Shown here piece by piece: positions 22,074 to 34,013 of a stretch of DNA of 64,000 bases. Made by a program: the position numbers and the translations under genes. This DNA is from Miscanthus floridulus. Taxonomy: Eukaryota > Streptophyta > Magnoliopsida > Poales > Poaceae. Within the stretch, counting starts at the first letter, position 1, and the number at the start of each line of letters is the position of its first letter. The DNA is taken from positions 81,485,928 through 81,549,927 of the forward strand of contig NC_089583.1 of the NCBI RefSeq assembly GCF_019320115.1. Direction: 5' to 3'. The notes beneath the pieces are model-generated. The model was not told the origin of the DNA. It saw only the letters and a program-made list of their open reading frames with translations, and ran no database searches.

Positions 22074-22808
22074 GAGCAGATATATACCCCGCGCGCGAGC
22101 CCGGCCGCCCGCCCGCACGACGCCCGAACGCTGCCGCCGCCGCCGCCAGTGCCCTGCCTGCGGCCGCACGCGCCCGCGCCCGACCGTCCACGCCGCGCAC
22201 GCGCCCGCCCGGCCTCGCCTCGCCCCAGCCGCGCCCGCACGGCCCGGCCTCGGCCGCTCGCCCACGCCGCGCCCGACCACTCCTGCCGCGCAGCGCCCTA
22301 GCCGGCCGCGCCACGAACACCGGCGCGTCAAGACCGCCCGCTCCTAAGGTACCTCCCTCTCGATTTTATATTTTTTTATTATTATGTAGTATAGTTAGTA
22401 TTTTTTGTATCTACTATTAATATCTTTGACCAAATTTATATAATAGTGTACTAATATTTATGAAACATAATATGTACTATTACATTAAGCATGGAGTATA
22501 CTTTCGTAATAAATTTATTAGGAGATAGAAATATTGATACCGTTTATTTAGTTTTGATCAAACTTAAACATATTTGTCTACTCGAGAAGCAAGATGTGTA
22601 TTTATTTTGAGACGGAGAGATTACTTGTAATTTTAGAACCAAAGTTTTATATGGATTGATTATGTATTTATTATTTAGTATAGTTAGGATTTTGGGTTTA
22701 GAGATTTAGGCTAGTTAGGTTAGTGAATTTGTTTGTGAACTTACTAATGTTAACTTGAATTTTGTTAATTTGAATACTCTAACGCTTTGTTTATCAATTT
22801 GTAACAGG
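22074..22808 (+). other. 5' leader and first intron of the PMD gene
   Basis: Immediately inside the TIR is a GC-rich, Pro/Arg/Ala-coding-like stretch ending CTCCTAAG/GTACCT at about 22349, a plausible 5' UTR with a splice donor. AT-rich sequence follows to a TAACAG acceptor at 22807, one base before the presumed ATG. The overlapping long frames on both strands here arise from GC-richness and are not called as genes. Confidence 0.45.
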
Positions 22809-25210
22809 ATGACTCCTCCCACGCAGCACCTGTTGTACCCCATTCTGGAGGTGGAGTACGACGACCAGCATCGAGCACACATCTTGAGTGACAACGGCGT
22901 AGAGGTGTCCTTGCCTCCTTTGAGGCCCCGCAGTCACACCAGGGCGCATCATGGGACGAGCGTTATCCACCGTACATACGGCGTGCCGGTTTCCTCGAGC
23001 TTGTCCGTGTTGTCAACCACGGTCTTCCGCCCCTTGATCTAGCACTAGTTACTGCAGCTGTGGACAGGTGCGAGTGCATTTTTTGTACGTAAACTTTCTT
23101 ATAACAAATTGGAGGCAACTAACAGTCGTTCTATTCTTATAACAGGTGGAGGTCTGAGACCCACACGTTCCACCTACCTTGTGGCGAGATGACCTTGACG
23201 TTGCAGGACGTCAAGGCTATTTTAGGCCTTCGGTTGGGGGGACTTCCAGTGACAGGGATAGTTGACAACGATCACTGGAGGGAGCTGGTGGCTCAGTTTA
23301 TTAGTTTTCTTCCACCGGACGATGATGCTTCTAAGAAAAATAAGTGAGTAATTCAAGCCTATTTAATACTTGCATTGCTTTACAGCTAGCATCGGGTCTC
23401 ATTTTCTTTGATCAATTACAGGAAAAGATCCGGTGTTTCGTCGTCCTGGATCACAGAGCGCTTTGAGTACTTAGACCCACAAGCTGAGGAGGCACAGATC
23501 GACAGGTTCGCTCGAGTGTGGCTTTGGCACTTTCTTGGTGCTTTCCTCTTCCCAGACGTCTCGGGCAACACCAATAGCTGGATCTTCCTTGACATACTTC
23601 GCCAGCCGTGGGAGAACATAGCGGGGTACAGCTGGGGCAGCGCAGTCCTGGCATGGACGTATCGACAACTATGCGTTGCCTGCCGTCGCACCTCAGGACA
23701 TGCGAACCTTGGGGGTTGCTCCTACCTACTCCAAGTTTGGTGTTGGGAATGATTGCCCGTTGGGAGGCCCCTTAATAATGGTTTACCGGTAAGTACTTCG
23801 GTTCATTATATTCTTCCAGGCAGTTAGATATGATAAGATTATTTGTTGCTAATTCATTATCGTGTTCAATGCAGCAATGGAACGGGCATGATACACTCCC
23901 TACAGCTCTGTATATCTGGACAGAAGCACAGTTAGTTAGAGGGAATACGTGGCGCAAGTATAGGGAGTATACGAACGGTCTCGACGTCCTCACACAACAC
24001 CAGGTTACGCTCTCTATACTATCGTAGCAGTGTCTTCTTCGATGTACACTATATCACAACCTAACACAATTACGAAATTTCAGGTGTTTTGGTGTCCTTG
24101 GGATTCTCTGGAGCTCCAGGACTATCTGAGTCCTGTCACTAGGGACGAGTCACACGAGTATCGCTGCGACGTCCCTCTTATTTTCTTCCATGTGGTCGAG
24201 ATTCACTTGCCCATCTGGGTCTGCAGACAGTTTGGAAGAATGACAGGCTACCCACCACCGCTTTACTCCACCAATCAAGTATTGCACGGGTGCGTTATCG
24301 ATTAATAACAATGCTATAATTCAGATGTGTGTTTGGTACAACTAATATTGTTTTGTTGTAGGTTTGACCGTAGGAAGAGGTACAAGACCAAGGATTGGCG
24401 CGTGACACACAGCTCGTACATCCATTTGTGGCAGACCAGGGTACCACATGCGGTCCATGCGGGTCCTCCACACGACTAGCACACCTTCGATGAGTACCTA
24501 TGGTGATTTCATAGGTCTACGAGGACACATATCAAGCCTCCATACACTGACGTGGCGATTAATGAGGACTCAGAGGAAGATGTCATCAAAGATGTGTACG
24601 ATGTTACCACTAGGTAGGACACAGCTACAGAGAGCCCCACTTCAAAGATACGTGGTAAGATACTTGAATGGTATAATTTGTTATCCTTTTGGTATTAAGT
24701 ATGTGTACTAAAACTATCCAACCGCGTTTCTGTACCCAGGCGACACAATTGGCAAGGCTGTCCAACGAAGCAGCGTTCCGGCTTCATGAGTCTAGAGGGC
24801 AGGGGCTAGGCGTTCTCATAGCTTTTGTGGAGGTAAACATAAACTTGTCCGTTTCGAAAATGTGTCTTTATTGTATATGTGTTTGGCTAATGAACTAACT
24901 TTAACGTCTATTTATGCAGAAGGTGAAGAAGAGCTGCAGGAAGCTAGCTCAGAAGTTGAGCTACATGGACACTCCTTACGAGGAACTGCCACTCCCCGCG
25001 CGGTCGGGTGGCACGTCTTCAGCCTCTTTGAGGACACCAGCTAGCTCTTCTCAGCCAATGACGCAGGGTGCCACTTCCGCGGTGCATACACCACCACATC
25101 ATAGCGCTGGGAAGGACCCTACAACCGAGGACGAGGAGGAGGACGATGACAACGATGATGAACCCTTGGGCTTCTGCGGACAGCACGGCCAGTGGGACAA
25201 ATGGCCATAG
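22809..25210 (+). pseudogene. plant mobile domain (PMD, MAIN-like) gene, decayed
   Basis: Starting at the ATG at 22809, spliced plus-strand blocks fit the PMD family. They are WDERYPPYIRRAGFLELV, THTFHLPCGEMTLTLQDV, AILGLRLGGLPVTGIV, FARVWLWHFLGAFLFPD, YSWGSAVLAWTYRQLC and ALYIWTEAQLVRGNTWRKY. Blocks are separated by plausible GT..AG introns near 23068-23145, 23346-23422, 23789-23875, 24004-24084, 24290-24360 and later. The C-terminal part is Ser/Thr-rich then acidic. A one-base frame change is needed near 22,900-22,920 and an in-frame TAG occurs near 24475, so this copy looks inactive. PMD proteins MAIN and MAIL1 act in gene and transposon silencing; transposon-borne PMD genes are known in plants, but their role is not settled. 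Confidence 0.75.
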
Positions 25211-25891
25211 GACGAGATCGACATGTCTTAGCTAGGTGGTGGCCCGTTTGGCACCCAAGGAGCCTCACAGGTACTAACAAAGATAGTTTGTTTCAATACG
25301 TAGGCTCCATGAACTAATGATCATAAAGAATTATAAGTAATCGTGCGTATCATATACCTGCAGGGTACGAGCCGTACGCACTGTCGATGCGACCATACCG
25401 ACGTTGGCTACACTCCCAATGTGTTGTTAACAAATCCGAAGAGACAGAGGCGTCCGAGGGATCCTTACACTCCTGAGTCTTAGTTTGTTTGGTCAAACGA
25501 ATATTGGCATCCGAAACTTGCGGGGTTATTTGGTTATGTTATGTCAAACTTATGTCAAAACAATGAATATGTTATGTGACAGCTTGTCAACTTGTTTCTT
25601 ATTCATTTCGTTGAGTCGTGGCAGCACTGTCGGCGAGATTAAGTACCCTGCGTTCGAGAACCGGCAGTCCCGACGTATCTGGACACCGGTGGCAATTTTT
25701 CGTAATTGATTAGTTAAAATGGTGCATAACCGTATTATGAAAGATGAAAAACTAATCATTGGCTTATCAAATTCTCTATTCGGCCGTGAAAAAAACTCAA
25801 CAAAATACGGGCGCGACGCGTTTCGATTCTACCATCCAGGTAGCCTAGGACGACGGCAGGCGCAGCGGCCAGGTGGTGTGGCTGCTCGCGC

Positions 25892-26136
25892 GGTTTGGTC
25901 GGTCCAGCCACGCCACTCAACAGGGCACGGCACTGCCGCGCCAGGGTCGGTGGCGCGGCAGGACCCGCCACGTCAGTGGCCCCCTCGGCCGACCCGCGCC
26001 ACCATGCATGGCGCGGCACAGGCACTTGGCCACGCCAGGGCAATAGGCGCGGCCAAAAGTGTTAGTTTTTTTTAAAAAAATGACAGTGTTAGATTTAAAA
26101 TTATATTAAAAAAAGGGTTAAAATTAAAAAAAAATC
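25892..26136. repeat. right terminal inverted repeat of the PMD element
   Basis: This is the inverted partner of the left repeat, with the GC-rich part inside and the AT-rich part outside, ending GGTTAAAATTAAAAAAAAATC. Confidence 0.85.
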
Positions 26137-26226
26137 ATGGTGGGATGTATAGTTGGCCATTTGGTCCCGGCACTATGGGCCGCCCCAAGCATGGCACTAA
26201 ATAGCACGGTGCAGGAACGGGCCGAC
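26137..26226. other. left part of a repeat split by the gag-only element
   Basis: This GC-rich sequence (GGCACTATGGGCCG) continues after the 10.1-kb insertion at 36361. Joined across the CCGAC duplication it forms one unit with the following ~570 bp. Confidence 0.6.
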
Positions 26227-28599
26227 TGAAAGGGTCGAGATGGCGACTAGAGGGGGGTGAATAGTCCTTTTTAAAACTTAATCACGTTGGCTAACCAAAA
26301 CAAATACAGAATTAAAACTATCGGTCTAGCCAAGACTACACCCCTCTATCTATGTTCACTAGCACCTTGCAAATATACTAATTAAGCAACAAAGGTGCCT
26401 GGCTAGCTAGAGCTCTCCTAACCAATTCTAGAGGCAAGGTCACACAAACCTATGCCACTAGTACTCTAAGCAACAAGGGAGCTCCTACACATGCTAGTAA
26501 GCAAGAGCACAAAGCCAACTAAGCTCACTAGCAATGCTCAATAACAAGGCAACCAATGCTAAATTAGAGAGCGCAATTACTTAGCTACACAAACTAAGCA
26601 ATGTGACTAACAAGGTTACACAAACCAAATTACCCATGCAAGGGAGCTACTTCTATGCTACACAAGCAAGAAGGTAACTAGCAAGCTACACAAGCTAACT
26701 AATTACAAAAGCAACAACACAAGCTCAATGTATATAAAAGTAATCGCAAGCTTGTGTAACGGGGATGCAAACCAATGGGAAGAACAAGGTTGACACGATG
26801 ATTTTTCTTCCGAGGTTCACGTGTTTGCCAACACGCTAGTCCCCGTTGTGTCGACCTCTCACTTGGTGGTTCGGTGGCTAATTGGCATCACCCACCAAGC
26901 CCGCACGTCGGGCACCGTAAGAACCTACCCCAGAAGTGAGGGTAGCTCAATGACACGCTTTACTAAAGTTGCTCTTCGTGGCTCCCACGGGGCGAGCACA
27001 ATGCCCCTCACAAGCTCTTCTCCGGAGCGTCGCACAAGCTTCTTACGGGCTTCGACGGAGGCCACCACCAAGCCATCTAGGAGGTGGCAACCTCCAAGAG
27101 TAACAAGCACCATCGGCTTGCAACTCGATCACCTAGTGCCACTCGATGCAACCTCACGATGCAATCGCACTAGAATCGCTCGCTCACACAATCGGATGAT
27201 CACTATCAAGTATGTGTGAGATGGAGGGCTCCTAAGCACTCTCAAGCATGGACACAAAGTCCCCCGAGGTGCTCAGCACTAGCCATGGCCAAAGGCCACT
27301 TCTATTTATAGCCCCAAGGGCTAAACTAGCCATTACTCCTTCACTGGGCAAAAATTGGGCCGACCGGACGCTCCGGTCGTGTTGACCGGACGCTGGACCT
27401 CAGCGTCCGGTCGCCCAATAACAGCCACGTGTCACCTACGTTCAACGGCATTCTTCCGATCTCAACGGTCATCTTCTGACCGGACGCAGCAGCTTCAACT
27501 GACCGGACGCTGGACCCTCAATGTCCGATCATTTACACTAAGGTACCGACCTTGACCGGACGCGTCTGGTCGGACGTGATCGGACGTAGCCCTAGCGTCC
27601 GATCACTCTCCAGTAACACTGCTTCGTCCAACAACAGGACCAGACACTGCCTCCAGCATCTGGTCACTTTTAGAGCTAGCATTCGATCGACTGACCGACG
27701 CTGCACGCTGACTGCCACCACTGACCGAACGCTGAGCCTCAGCGTTCGGTCACTGCGTGACCAGAGTCCGGTCCACTCTGTGGGACCTTTCTCATCTCCG
27801 TTTCTTCACTGAGTTGATCCACATCAACTCCAACTTCATCTTCTTTGTAAATGTGCCAACACCACCAAGTGTTCGCCACCATGTGTATGTGTGTTAGCTT
27901 TTCACAATCATTTTTCAAAGGATTAGCCACTCAACTTGCCACGCCACTCAATTCTAGCGATGATGCAAAGTTAGATCACTAGAGTGGCACATAGATGACC
28001 GATATGCAAACAAGTTTGCTCCTCTTGATAGTACGGCCATCTATCCTAAACCCGGTCATAAACTTCTCTACACACCTATGACTGGTGAAATGAAATGCCA
28101 TAGGTTATACCTTTGCCTTGCGCATTCCATTCTATCTCCTCCAATGTTGATGCAACATATGCACCAACACGATCAACAATGATATGATCCACTTCATATC
28201 ACAACGTGATCATATTGGTTCATCGATCTTGACTTCACTTACTTTTCACTGTTGCCTTTGTTCATTGGCGCCAAGTCTTGCTCAAGCTTCACCGCCACGC
28301 GGTCCATCGCTCCAAAGCCTTCGACTTGCCCTTCACGCTTGCAACTGGTCCATTAAGCCAAGTCTTGTCTTGATCTTCTCCACCTTGATCACATGACTCA
28401 ATGTCATGTCTCATGTGCAATGAGCTCCTTTATCTTCTCTTGTGTGAGCTTTTGCAACATCTCCAAGCCATTTTCACCTTCATGGTATATGTTGCTCACA
28501 CACATGTACCTATGGACTAATCACCTGTGTATCTCACATAAACACAATTAGTCCACCTAGGTTGTCACTCAATTACCAAAACTACACAAGGACCTTTCA
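26227..28599 (-). repeat. 3' LTR of the gag-only element
   Basis: It is 2373 bp, with TG..CA ends. It contains a cluster of GACCGGACGCT / AGCGTCCGGTC inverted units at about 27355-27780 and a minus-strand TATAAATAG box at 27302-27311. Confidence 0.9.
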
Positions 28600-28616
28600 A
28601 TCTCCTCCTTTTTGGT
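28600..28616 (-). promoter_or_regulatory. polypurine tract of the gag-only element
   Basis: On the minus strand AAAAAGGAGGAGAT directly precedes the 3' LTR, as expected for the plus-strand DNA primer. Confidence 0.75.
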
Positions 28617-31600
28617 AATTGATGACAACTCTACAAAGATATGGAAATTAAGCTCTTTTGGATTCATGTTGCTTGCCCAAGCAATTTTACCATGTGAAAA
28701 TGATTTTGGACAAGTACCACAAACCCGAGATGGTAGTATTAGCTCCCCCTACATATGTGCTAGAGTGTTTGATTTGAAGCTTGCACATATGCATAGATTA
28801 AAATTATGGGAGAGTAATTACTACCAAATGATGCTAAGGTGTATAGAATAAACCTTTGAAGCGTGTACCAATTGGAGTTACACCTTTAAGTTCATCCTTA
28901 GCACCATGGTTAGCTAGATATCACTTGAAAATAAATGCACTAGATACCTTGTGAGATCAACATTAAAAGCAAGGTACTAGCATTACTTGAAAAGCATACC
29001 AAGTGTCTAGCTATCATCCTATGCATGCTAGTTATCAAATCATCATTCAAGTTCTACAACTAGCATACACCACACAAGCATGCATATTGAATTTGAAAGC
29101 TTATGCAATGCAAGTAAGCACATGAATATGTACATATCAAATGCAATCAATCAAAGTTCATGAGCTTGCTCCCCCTACTTGTGTGCTTCTCTTGTCCAAG
29201 AAATTTTGATCCATCTCTTTTCTCCAATGTTGCTCCCTCTTTGTCCATGTTCATGTCCAACCTCTATTTCTTTTATATCTCATCTCCCCCCTTGTACAAT
29301 CTTAATCTCTCCACCATTCAATCAAGCTTTCATATCTTTGTACAATCTCTCCCCTTTTGTCATCAATTTCCATAAAATGTGTGTTTCTTATTGATGCACA
29401 TGTATACATTTGGGGTAGATGGTTGAGGCTTGAATCTTGTATTTTTTATGGACATCTTCATGATTGTTGGAATGACACTACTTGTAACTTGTATCACTTG
29501 TATCTTGTGTAGGGCTTCTTGAAATACCACACATAGAATCTTTTCTTGATACCAATTTGTGGTATATCTCCCCCTATGTGATAGCATGGGTCATCCATTT
29601 GATACACTTGAGCTCTTATAGTTGAGGGATGCATTCTTCATTTGATGATCACTTAAAGTTGAGGATCACTTGTGGAACCATCGTCTTTCATGGTTGATAT
29701 CATATATAGATGTAATACCACTTGAAAGAATCTTCTAGTATGGAACCACTTGTTTGATTTATCAATAAAGACCATTTCTTAAACATTTGCTATCTTTATG
29801 AGTACCACTTATAGGATATCACTTGTGAGTTGATCTAGACATTATTTGTAGATTCTTGATAAAATACTTGAGTCTAGATACTATTTGAAACATACAAACT
29901 AGATATTCATTTGCATTGTTGTCTTGTGCTTGTACTCTTATCACTATCATGAGCTTCTAAGATTGACTTGAACTAAATTGATTTGCCTAAGCTTCTAAGT
30001 CCGATTTGAACCAATGACAAGCTTTTTCACACCTCTTGCAAGGGTTATCTTGCCAACGTTGTACTTGTCACTTGTTAGCAATCCAAATTGAGTCAAGTAC
30101 TTGGGTTTACTAGCTCATAAACAAATTCATATACTAACCACTAGATCAAGTAATCATTCAAACAATAGTGGTAGGCTATGAATTTAAACATTTCATTTGT
30201 TATGTATGATCCTATGAAGCATGTACTATATGCACTAACCGCATACTAGTAAGGGATGAAATGATCATGCACATTACAATGATACCTTTGCTATGTTGGA
30301 GTAGAGGATAGTCACATAGATTCTAATTCATTACTCCAATAGCAATGTGAAGTCCAATTATAAGCTTGGTGAAGACCAATAGATACCATGTTGAATTCTA
30401 TTCTTCACCCATATGAAATGAATACCACTTATGATCAAGTGCACTTTCTTGTTGTGGTTGGCTTGCTTTATCTTTTGATCTTTGCTTGCATGAGAGCATC
30501 AATTTGAGAATACCACTTGAAATATCATGACTAGCTCTCTTTTGGGTGTTACTTGCTTTTCTTGATCAGCCCTTTTGATTGCTTCAACTAAGTATCTCAA
30601 ATGTTCCTCGGATCACCACTTCCATGTTAGCCTTCCAAGTACCACACTTGGTTTACCTACACATAGGCGGCAAGCCCCTACACTAGGGAGAAGTGACCTC
30701 TCTCTAAGAATCATTCTTGACACTCACCTGAAATAACTTGATACATTGATCCAAGTGATGGACTTAACTTGATGAGTAACCTTGATTCCTTCTTTAAGTC
30801 CTTTTCTTTCTTCTTGTTTAAGTCCTTTTCTTTCTACCAATTGATTTCCAATAGTCACTAGAACTTAAACTTCAACTTCATCTTGAGTTTGATCTTGATC
30901 TTCCAATTTGAGTACCAAATATATGCAAAGTACACTCCACAATCAAATGGCCTTGTACTCATATCTTGTCATGCTTCTAGATCATCTCAAAACCAAACTT
31001 AGGTACCTCAAACACTTGTAAACATGTTTCCAACTTGAGGACCTTTCAATCAAAGTGACTCTAGATCAATCCAACATCTATCACTTTTCTGACAGATTTT
31101 GTACCCTTCAAAGAAATAAGTATATCTCCCAAAGTACAAATCTAAATACCACGAAATTTGGTGGAAATGTTCTTTATTAAGTTATCTAGCAGCTGTAAAA
31201 ATTTGAGCTTCATTTGACTTCTAGATTGCTGCCATATATCAATTCTTCCACCACTGCTACATGCTAAAAACTGCTGCACTATAGCTGACAAGATCCACTC
31301 CAAAACCGAAGCATTTCTTATCCAATTCTCATGAAAATTGTACAGCATCTTATACCATAAGTATAGAGCATGTACACCAATTTTTATACCAATCCAATAG
31401 GTTTTGATTACTCAAATATGGCTAAGATCACAGCTAGCTCAGATTCTCAATTATAGGACAGATTTCAACAATTGAGCTATACTTCATCAAATGTGAATCA
31501 AACTTGAAACTAACTTGTTTGAATACTTCCATAAGACACATATCCATTCAAACCACTTACTAAATGTCATCTTATGAACTTATCCAACACAAATCAATCT

Positions 31601-31963
31601 AAACTTGACTACTAAATTAATTTATCCATTCAAATATCTCATAGCAAGCAATATTGTATATTTATCCAATTCAATCAACTCATATGCACCCAAATGAAAT
31701 GATCAACAAGAGATATACCTTGGTTGGCTCATGATCATCCAACTTGCAAGCTTCAACTCAATTATTTGCAAGCCATCAAATAATCCAATAAATCACCACA
31801 ACTTGAATATGACACTTGTATGTTGTAGCACTTGGACTTCACTCAATTTTCTCTTGGTATTGGGTTAGGATGTGCACTAAGCTTCATAACTTGATTCAAC
31901 ATATGATGAACAATGTGAGATCAATTGAGTCAAGTCTCCAATGCCGATGGTACCTACAATCAA
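28617..31963 (-). other. non-coding interior of the gag-only element
   Basis: This stretch of about 3.3 kb is where pol would be in a full copia element. It is AT-rich with many short CACTTG / CAAGT words and has no pol-like residues in any frame I examined. It is closed on all frames by frequent stops. Confidence 0.6.
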
Positions 31964-33887
31964 TCATCCACCTTTTGATGGTACCCAAACAAGTTTGGGT
32001 CCTCTCAAGTTAGGAGCAACATACTTAGGCAATGCCTTAGTATGAGTAGCGGGATGTTTTGCAATAGCAACCATAGAGGTACCATTACCATCCTTTCTAA
32101 GCACATTATTATTAACAATTGAAATAGACTTAGAAATGTCACCTAGGGGATATGAATGTGCCATGTGTCCCCTTTCCCAGCATGAGTAGCACTTTCTTTT
32201 TGCTTGAGCCTTCTCTTCTTTGCTCATGTGGTGCTTCTCATTGTCTTGCCTCTCATGGATTGCTTGAGCCTTCTTCTCAAGCTTGGTAGGACACTTAGAG
32301 TCAAAGTGTCCCACACTTCCACACTTGAAGCACTTGATGTGAGCATGATCTTTCTTCTCATCTTCATTCTTGTTCATCATCTTGGCATCTTGAGTTTGCA
32401 TTAGATGCCTTGCCTTTCCACCCCTTACCACCATCTTCATGGTTGATCTTGATTTGAACTTAGGGTGTCTTCTCTTGCTCAACTTGTGGCTTTGGTTGAG
32501 GCTTCACTTGTTGCTTCACCAATTGCTTGGTTGGGCACACTGAGGTAAGATGACCCCAAGTACGGCACTTGAAGCACTTGACATGCTTTAGCCTCTCTTC
32601 TTCTTTTATATTCTTGAGCTTCTCAATGTTAGGGAAACCATTTGCAAGGTGTACCGCTTCATGACACCGGTAGCACATGGTATGGGAGAGCTTTCTTTAT
32701 TGTAGCTTCTTCATCTTTCTTTCTCTCTTTATTTTGTCCTTTGTCATCTTCTTCTTGAAGCTAAGGCCACACTTGTCACCATAGTTTCTTTGAGTCTTCA
32801 ACATGTGTTCAAAGGTGACTTTTGAGTTTTAGCACCTCTCTAACTTGTTGCTTAATTTCTTCACTTCACTTTTGAGCTCAATGTTCTCCTTCAAAATGTT
32901 AGTCTCACAAGACATAGAAGTAGAACAAGCATCTAATTGTGAAGAGCATGGCATATCTAATAAATCATCACAAGAGGTGGATACATGCTTCTTGCCTACA
33001 TCACAAGGGTTAGCAATAATATGTGATTGGTCAATTGACCCATGTGATAAGCTCTCACTAGTTTTAGTTTTTTCATTAGAAATCTCCTTAGTGAGAAAAG
33101 CATGGTCTTGTATCAAGTTATCATGAGCAACACTAAGTTCCTCATGAGCCAATTTTAGCTCCTCATGTGAATAAGTAGTAACATAAAGTAGATGCTTTTG
33201 TTGTTCACATGTGTTCTTTAGAAAAGAGTTTTCATTTTTCAATTTATCGGTTTTAGCCATCTCTTTTTCTAAAGCTTTGATCATGCAACCATATCTATCT
33301 AGAAGCTCCTCATATGAATCAAGATCAATCACATTTGCATTAGATACCTTAGTGTCACCTTGTGACATGAAGCAATGTGATGTAGTTGGAGAGCTTGAAG
33401 AAACATTACTCTCGTAGCCCGAGCATGATCCATCATTATCACCATCAAGTGTGCATGGAGTAGCATCATCATTGGCATCACTTGTGGCAGCATCATCAAT
33501 CTTGTCAAGTGATCTTGTGGTAGATCGATCATCATCATCATCACTTGACCATGAGGTGGAGCAATCTTCCACAATCACAAAATTGTGGTTATGCTCAACA
33601 CACTCATGTGCCTCCATCTTGGGCTCATCATCATCATCATCATCATCGGAGACTGTCCCATATTTCTCATTAAGATAACTCCAAATCTCATGGGCAGTCT
33701 TCATGTCAATGATTTCTCCAAATATACAATCATGCAAAGATCTATACATGATGTTAGTAGCTTGGATGTCGAGATCTAGGCATTTCTCTTGTGCTTGAGT
33801 TAGATTATCTTCATCCAACACATGAGAAAAGCCTACATCTACCATCCACCACATTTGAGGGCAAATAAACTTAAAATTGTATATCAT
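31964..33887 (-). pseudogene. gag-like frame with four zinc knuckles, of the gag-only element
   Basis: The minus-strand frame from 33887 runs 352 codons: a gag/UBN2-like start (DIQATNIMYRSLHD, AHEIWSYLNEKYG), Asp-rich tracts, a coiled-coil region, then a stop at 32829. The frame resumes with knuckles in 32678-32460 (CYRCHEAVHLANGF; CFKCRTWGHLTSVC) and, after a frame change, in 32482-31964 (CFKCGSVGHFDSKC; CYSCWERGHMAHSY), ending in GPKLVWVPSK. The second and third keep C-x2-C-x4-H-x4-C. The first and fourth have Phe or Tyr in place of the last Cys. A SIRE/Maximus-type gag has this general layout. Stops and frame changes make the copy non-functional. Confidence 0.8.
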
Positions 33888-33999
33888 CCAATTTTTCCAT
33901 CACGTAAAGTGTGTGCCATCAAAAATGTGTGGACAATCAATATCTAGCCCATAAGCCGCCATCCTCTCGGGTCGGTGAAGACCACAAATGAGAGACCAA

Positions 34000-34011
34000 G
34001 CTCAGATACCA
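34000..34011 (-). promoter_or_regulatory. primer-binding site of the gag-only element
   Basis: On the minus strand TGGTATCTGAGC follows the 5' LTR, separated by two bases. It matches the initiator tRNA-Met site TGGTATCAGAGC except for one position. Confidence 0.8.
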
Positions 34012-34013
34012 TT

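Larger units (their letters stand above)
21824..26136. mobile_element. TIR element (Mutator-like) carrying a plant-mobile-domain gene
   Basis: Starting at GATTTTTTTTTTAATTTTAA, the left end (21824 to about 22073) matches the right end (about 25892-26136) in inverted orientation over roughly 250 bp. The repeat is an AT-rich outer part (TAATATAATTTTAAATCTAA) followed by a very GC-rich inner part. The left copy has about 20 extra bases near 21965. GGTGGG(G)A occurs just outside both ends and may be a decayed target duplication. The only recognisable cargo is a PMD gene on the plus strand. No mudrA-like transposase is visible. The long TIRs suggest a MULE but the superfamily is inferred. Confidence 0.8.

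Noticed and set aside
21852..22420. Long overlapping GC-rich open frames on both strands
   Set aside because: They are side effects of GC-rich TIR and leader sequence, with Pro/Arg/Ala-only composition and no family similarity.
26821..27812. Ser/Thr/Arg-rich plus-strand frames in the gag-only LTR (repeated at 34612-35717)
   Set aside because: They are antisense to the element and occur in both LTRs only because the LTRs are duplicates; no family similarity.
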